From the NCBI GenBank assembly GCA_009889585.1, contig WUQV01000081.1:1-16809 (forward strand): a stretch of DNA of 16,809 bases. Reading direction: 5' to 3'. The notes beneath the pieces were generated by a model. That model ran no database searches. It was not told the DNA's origin and worked only from the letters and a program-made list of their open reading frames with translations. Shown in pieces: positions 14,852 to 16,809 of the stretch. The translations under genes and the position numbers were made by a program. Position 1 is the stretch's first letter. Every line of letters starts with the position of its first letter. Source of the DNA: Candidatus Bathyarchaeota archaeon (GTDB taxonomy: Archaea; Thermoproteota; Bathyarchaeia; Bathyarchaeales; WUQV01).

Positions 14852-16301
14852 GCTCATCCCCTAGGCATCCTCCCGTATATCGAACCTCCTCATTGCTTGA
14901 GTCAGAGGTGGTACGGGAGCGAGGGCTGACCTGCCAATCATAGCTCTCGCAGGCTTTAAGGGCCAGCTCGATCCTTCCATCGGAGGAGCCAGCCCCCATC
15001 AGCCTTTGAGAGCTATGACCATAAATAGATGGCCAAACGTATAGGACTTTAATATCGCACGTCTTCTTACGGTTAGGAAGCCTATGCTTTATTTTGATAG
15101 GCTCCTTAAGCCGTTCTCCATATCCTAAGGCCCTCCTAGCTATTACAAAGGCCGCTAGCTGATGAGCATTAAACCTTGAGAACATTTTGGCATATTTTAG
15201 TTCGGCTACCTTTGAAGTATAGGCTGGCTGAATTTCTACGACTAAGAGCTTCTCCTTTAAAGCCCTAGCCTTTATAGTTTGGTCGAGCTTTTTCCTTACG
15301 AAGTTCGCTATAAGCCTATTTACCCAATTAGGAAAGTCTGGATTATGCTTAATCCTTAAGTCCTCCACGGCTATAGCGTTTACACCATGCCCCCTAATCC
15401 ATTTAAAGGCCTTTTTAACCAAGTTCCCTATAAGCCAATCACGCTTCTCCCCTCTGGCGAATACCAAGTCTGAGTAAAGGAACCATTTAGAGGCAATTAA
15501 ATTTCCATCTCTGCTGACGATGGTAACAGCTATTCCTAAGGGATTTACATCAAAGCCTGCAACCTTCAATCCATTCCAACATACTTTCTCCTCCTCTAAT
15601 TCAAAGGTTATGAAGACTTGATAGCCATTATAAAGAGTCCTCTTAACCCTAATCGTATAAGCAAGTCTCCTTTCAAGTACTTCTTCTACATAATGTCTAA
15701 GCTCTTCAGGTATGAAGAGTGCTACACAGAAGTCATTAAATACTGTATTTCTAATCTCTAAGAAGTACTCATCTCTACATTTAACTATTCTAGTGTTCGC
15801 ATTTCCACCTTGATTCTTTTGGCCTATGCTTAGAAAACCCCATCTCCTACGGGCTAGCCATTCTTCCTTAATAACTTTTCGACCCTTAGAAAGCTTTTTA
15901 AGAGTCCGTCTTCCACCGAAAACCACCTTGGGCATAGTTTTATTTTCACTGTATTCCCTTAACTCATTCAGCCTCTTCTTCAGCCTCTCAATCTTCCTAA
16001 TAATGCCACTTTTCTTCAAAGGATTTCTCGTCTTTCCTAACCTCTTCTCAGCTCTTTCGATCCTCCACTTTAAGTCCTCTATGTAAAGTGACAAAAGGAG
16101 CTTTTGCGCCTCCATCAGGGCCTTAGCCTCTTTAATAGCCCATTGACACCATCTAGCGTTCGGCATGAATAACTCGTAGAGCCTTTCTACGACCTCATAT
16201 TCTCTACAGCCTTCTAAAAGCCTGTTATACGCAAATCTGACCATAGAGGGAAATATCCTAGATAGATTATTTAACTTCATCAATTCCTCTTCGCTAGGCA
16301 T
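14790..16301 (-). CDS. tnpB: TnpB-family RNA-guided nuclease-like protein (IS605 OrfB) without zinc finger
   Basis: TnpB proteins are the transposon-encoded ancestors of Cas12 nucleases. This 503-aa frame has the helical N-terminus (SRIFPSMVRFAYNRLLEG), a coiled-coil stretch (about 70-118), the beta-barrel part, and RuvC segments with D251 (GFDVNPLGIAV) and E313 (IAVEDLRI). After the TSKVAELKYAK segment (362-372) there is no CxxC zinc finger. The place of the third RuvC acid reads FSRFNAHQLAAFVIARRALGY, with no Asp. That form exists in a branch of archaeal TnpB-like proteins, so activity is uncertain. Residues beyond about 425 overlap a structured RNA region and look non-conserved. The open frame continues upstream of the ATG as LKFTVRAKL, which matches the usual TnpB start but has no ATG, GTG or TTG, so either a CTG start is used or the first strand is lost. 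Confidence 0.85.
   Translation of the reverse strand: MPSEEELMKLNNLSRIFPSMVRFAYNRLLEGCREYEVVERLYELFMPNARWCQWAIKEAKALMEAQKLLLSLYIEDLKWRIERAEKRLGKTRNPLKKSGIIRKIERLKKRLNELREYSENKTMPKVVFGGRRTLKKLSKGRKVIKEEWLARRRWGFLSIGQKNQGGNANTRIVKCRDEYFLEIRNTVFNDFCVALFIPEELRHYVEEVLERRLAYTIRVKRTLYNGYQVFITFELEEEKVCWNGLKVAGFDVNPLGIAVTIVSRDGNLIASKWFLYSDLVFARGEKRDWLIGNLVKKAFKWIRGHGVNAIAVEDLRIKHNPDFPNWVNRLIANFVRKKLDQTIKARALKEKLLVVEIQPAYTSKVAELKYAKMFSRFNAHQLAAFVIARRALGYGERLKEPIKIKHRLPNRKKTCDIKVLYVWPSIYGHSSQRLMGAGSSDGRIELALKACESYDWQVSPRSRTTSDSSNEEVRYTGGCLGDELRARGHRGSPPLSDSLTSIA
14938..15018 (-). ncRNA. Long hairpin at the tnpB 3' end, candidate guide (omega) RNA scaffold
   Basis: A perfect 11-bp inverted repeat (TCATAGCTCTC at 14938-14948, GAGAGCTATGA at 15008-15018) encloses further nested pairs: AGGC/GCCT (14951-14954 with 15002-15005), GGGC/GCCC (14960-14963 with 14992-14995), GCTC/GAGC (14966-14969 with 14986-14989) and GAT/ATC. 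The stem is broken only by small internal loops. It overlaps codons for about residues 428-455 of TnpB and lies toward the element's right end, where omega RNAs of TnpB systems are located. Expression is not shown. Confidence 0.5.
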
Positions 16302-16395
16302 TAGCTTAGCTCTTACCGTAAACTTCAGCCATTATCGCCTCTAGGCCTTAGATATCACTCTCCTTCCTTCAACCACTTCATTTAAGATGCAGAAG

Positions 16396-16404
16396 TATAT
16401 AAAG
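16396..16404. promoter_or_regulatory. Strong two-way TATA-like box near the element's left end
   Basis: TATATAAAG reads as a TATA box on the plus strand, and CTTTATATA on the minus strand. Toward the minus strand it would start tnpB mRNA near 16370, some 70 nt before the ATG. Toward the plus strand it would start near 16425-16430, just before the vapB tail and vapC. Confidence 0.5.
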
Positions 16405-16441
16405 ATTTAGTTTTTCATCCGCTGTTGCACGAAGACCTAGA

Positions 16442-16523
16442 CGTAATGGAAATCGAAGGTGAAGATAAGTACGTTGACAGGGAATATGCCCTTCGTAAAA
16501 TCGGGCTTAGAAGGAGTAGTTGA
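16442..16523 (+). pseudogene. vapB: Detached C-terminal tail of VapB
   Basis: The frame reads VMEIEGEDKYVDREYALRKIG and ends LRRSS at the TGA 16521-16523. I take this as the toxin-binding tail of the antitoxin whose DNA-binding half is at 14555. Spliced together the two give an in-frame protein of about 95 residues (...IAPSL-DVMEIEGEDKY...), a normal length. An ATG at 16446 could start a free tail peptide of 25 residues. It overlaps the start of vapC, as expected for an intact vapBC operon. Confidence 0.65.
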
Positions 16524-16809
16524 CGTCGGAATAATTGTTATAGCGCACTTTAAAAACCCAGCTCGCATATACGCAGCTCAGTTTCTCCTAGAAGCTCTTA
16601 CGCTTAAGAGGCGTGATATAGTACCATTAAGCGCATATCTAGGAGCCTACGTGATCATGACTAAGTACTTAAGGCTTAGGAGGGATCGCGTTGCAAGAGC
16701 CCTTCTGGAAACCCTCTCCCTTGAATCGCCAGCATTTTACGAAAACGTACCAAAGGCTGTTGCTGAGAAAGCCGTGGAATTGGCGTCAGAACTTAACGTC
16801 TCATCCTGG
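16486..16809 (+). CDS. vapC: PIN-domain ribonuclease toxin VapC (partial, runs off the window)
   Basis: VapC toxins are PIN-fold ribonucleases that cut tRNA or other RNA when not covered by VapB. The visible 108 residues begin MPFVKSGLEGVVDVGIIVIAHF, with the first PIN acid at D13 in VVDVG. They continue with PARIYAAQFLLEALTLKRRDIVPLSAYLGAYVIMTKYLRL, a pattern common in archaeal VapC, and end at the window edge before the last acidic motif. The LGAY stretch replaces the glutamate segment of many PIN proteins, so the second acid is not obvious. The ATG at 16486 overlaps the vapB tail by 38 nt in another frame and is the only standard start before the PIN strand. Confidence 0.8.
   Translation, partial: MPFVKSGLEGVVDVGIIVIAHFKNPARIYAAQFLLEALTLKRRDIVPLSAYLGAYVIMTKYLRLRRDRVARALLETLSLESPAFYENVPKAVAEKAVELASELNVSSW

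Larger units (their letters stand above)
14761..16437 (-). mobile_element. TnpB-carrying insertion element (IS605/IS607-like) inside vapB
   Basis: Limits come from comparing the interrupted vapB halves. TAGA occurs at 14757-14760 and at 16438-16441; joining the left half through the first copy to base 16442 restores the reading frame. The ends read GGTCTCG (14761-14767) and CGAAGACC (16430-16437), a short imperfect inverted repeat. Inside are tnpB, an 81-nt structured hairpin, an 8-bp hairpin at 14791-14818 (TAAGCGAT/ATCGCTTA) and two direct copies of CGCTTAAC (14766-14773 and 14813-14820). No TnpA gene is present, so movement would need a transposase in trans. IS605/IS607 elements do not normally make target duplications, so the ends may be off by a few bases. 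Confidence 0.6.

Noticed and set aside
1..16809. CRISPR array
   Set aside because: No regularly spaced direct repeats of 24-37 bases were found; the only periodic repeats are the coding repeats of the propeller.

Overview
The window looks like chromosomal DNA of a thermophilic archaeon, probably Thermoproteota in the broad sense, though the sequence does not fix the lineage. Pointers are TATA-like boxes about 25 nt upstream of start codons with little or no leader, the F420 enzyme CofC, tandem archaeal-type MoeA proteins, a HEPN-nucleotidyltransferase fusion, a VapBC pair and a TnpB element.

Region 1 (about 270-6899) is a compact peptide/dipeptide ABC importer operon: a membrane-anchored solute-binding protein, two permeases and one polypeptide carrying both ATPases. 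Three proteins have unusual architecture. The binding protein appears circularly permuted, with the family's C-terminal part ahead of its N-terminal part. The second permease carries a seven-bladed beta-propeller in its first external loop. The ATPase fusion has about 80 extra residues inside its last cysteine (Fe-S-like) domain.

Region 2 (about 6900-10160) is a low-density accessory stretch. It holds the frameshifted wreck of a membrane-anchored coiled-coil protein ending in a nucleoside 2-deoxyribosyltransferase-like domain, a single-chain HEPN-MNT toxin/antitoxin protein, a decayed tRNA-Ala, a type 1 RNase H and an intact tRNA-Thr(GGT).

Region 3 (about 10230-14340) is cofactor metabolism. 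cofC (F420 side chain) is divergent from two tandem moeA genes (molybdenum or tungsten insertion). The second MoeA carries a C-terminal periplasmic-binding-protein-like domain.

Region 4 (14555-16809) is a vapBC toxin-antitoxin locus whose antitoxin gene is split by a TnpB element of about 1.7 kb. Removing the element in silico restores an in-frame antitoxin of about 95 residues. The element contains a long structured hairpin at the 3' end of tnpB, where a guide (omega) RNA would be expected, and an outward-facing TATA box that may drive an antitoxin tail plus the toxin. The toxin gene runs off the window.
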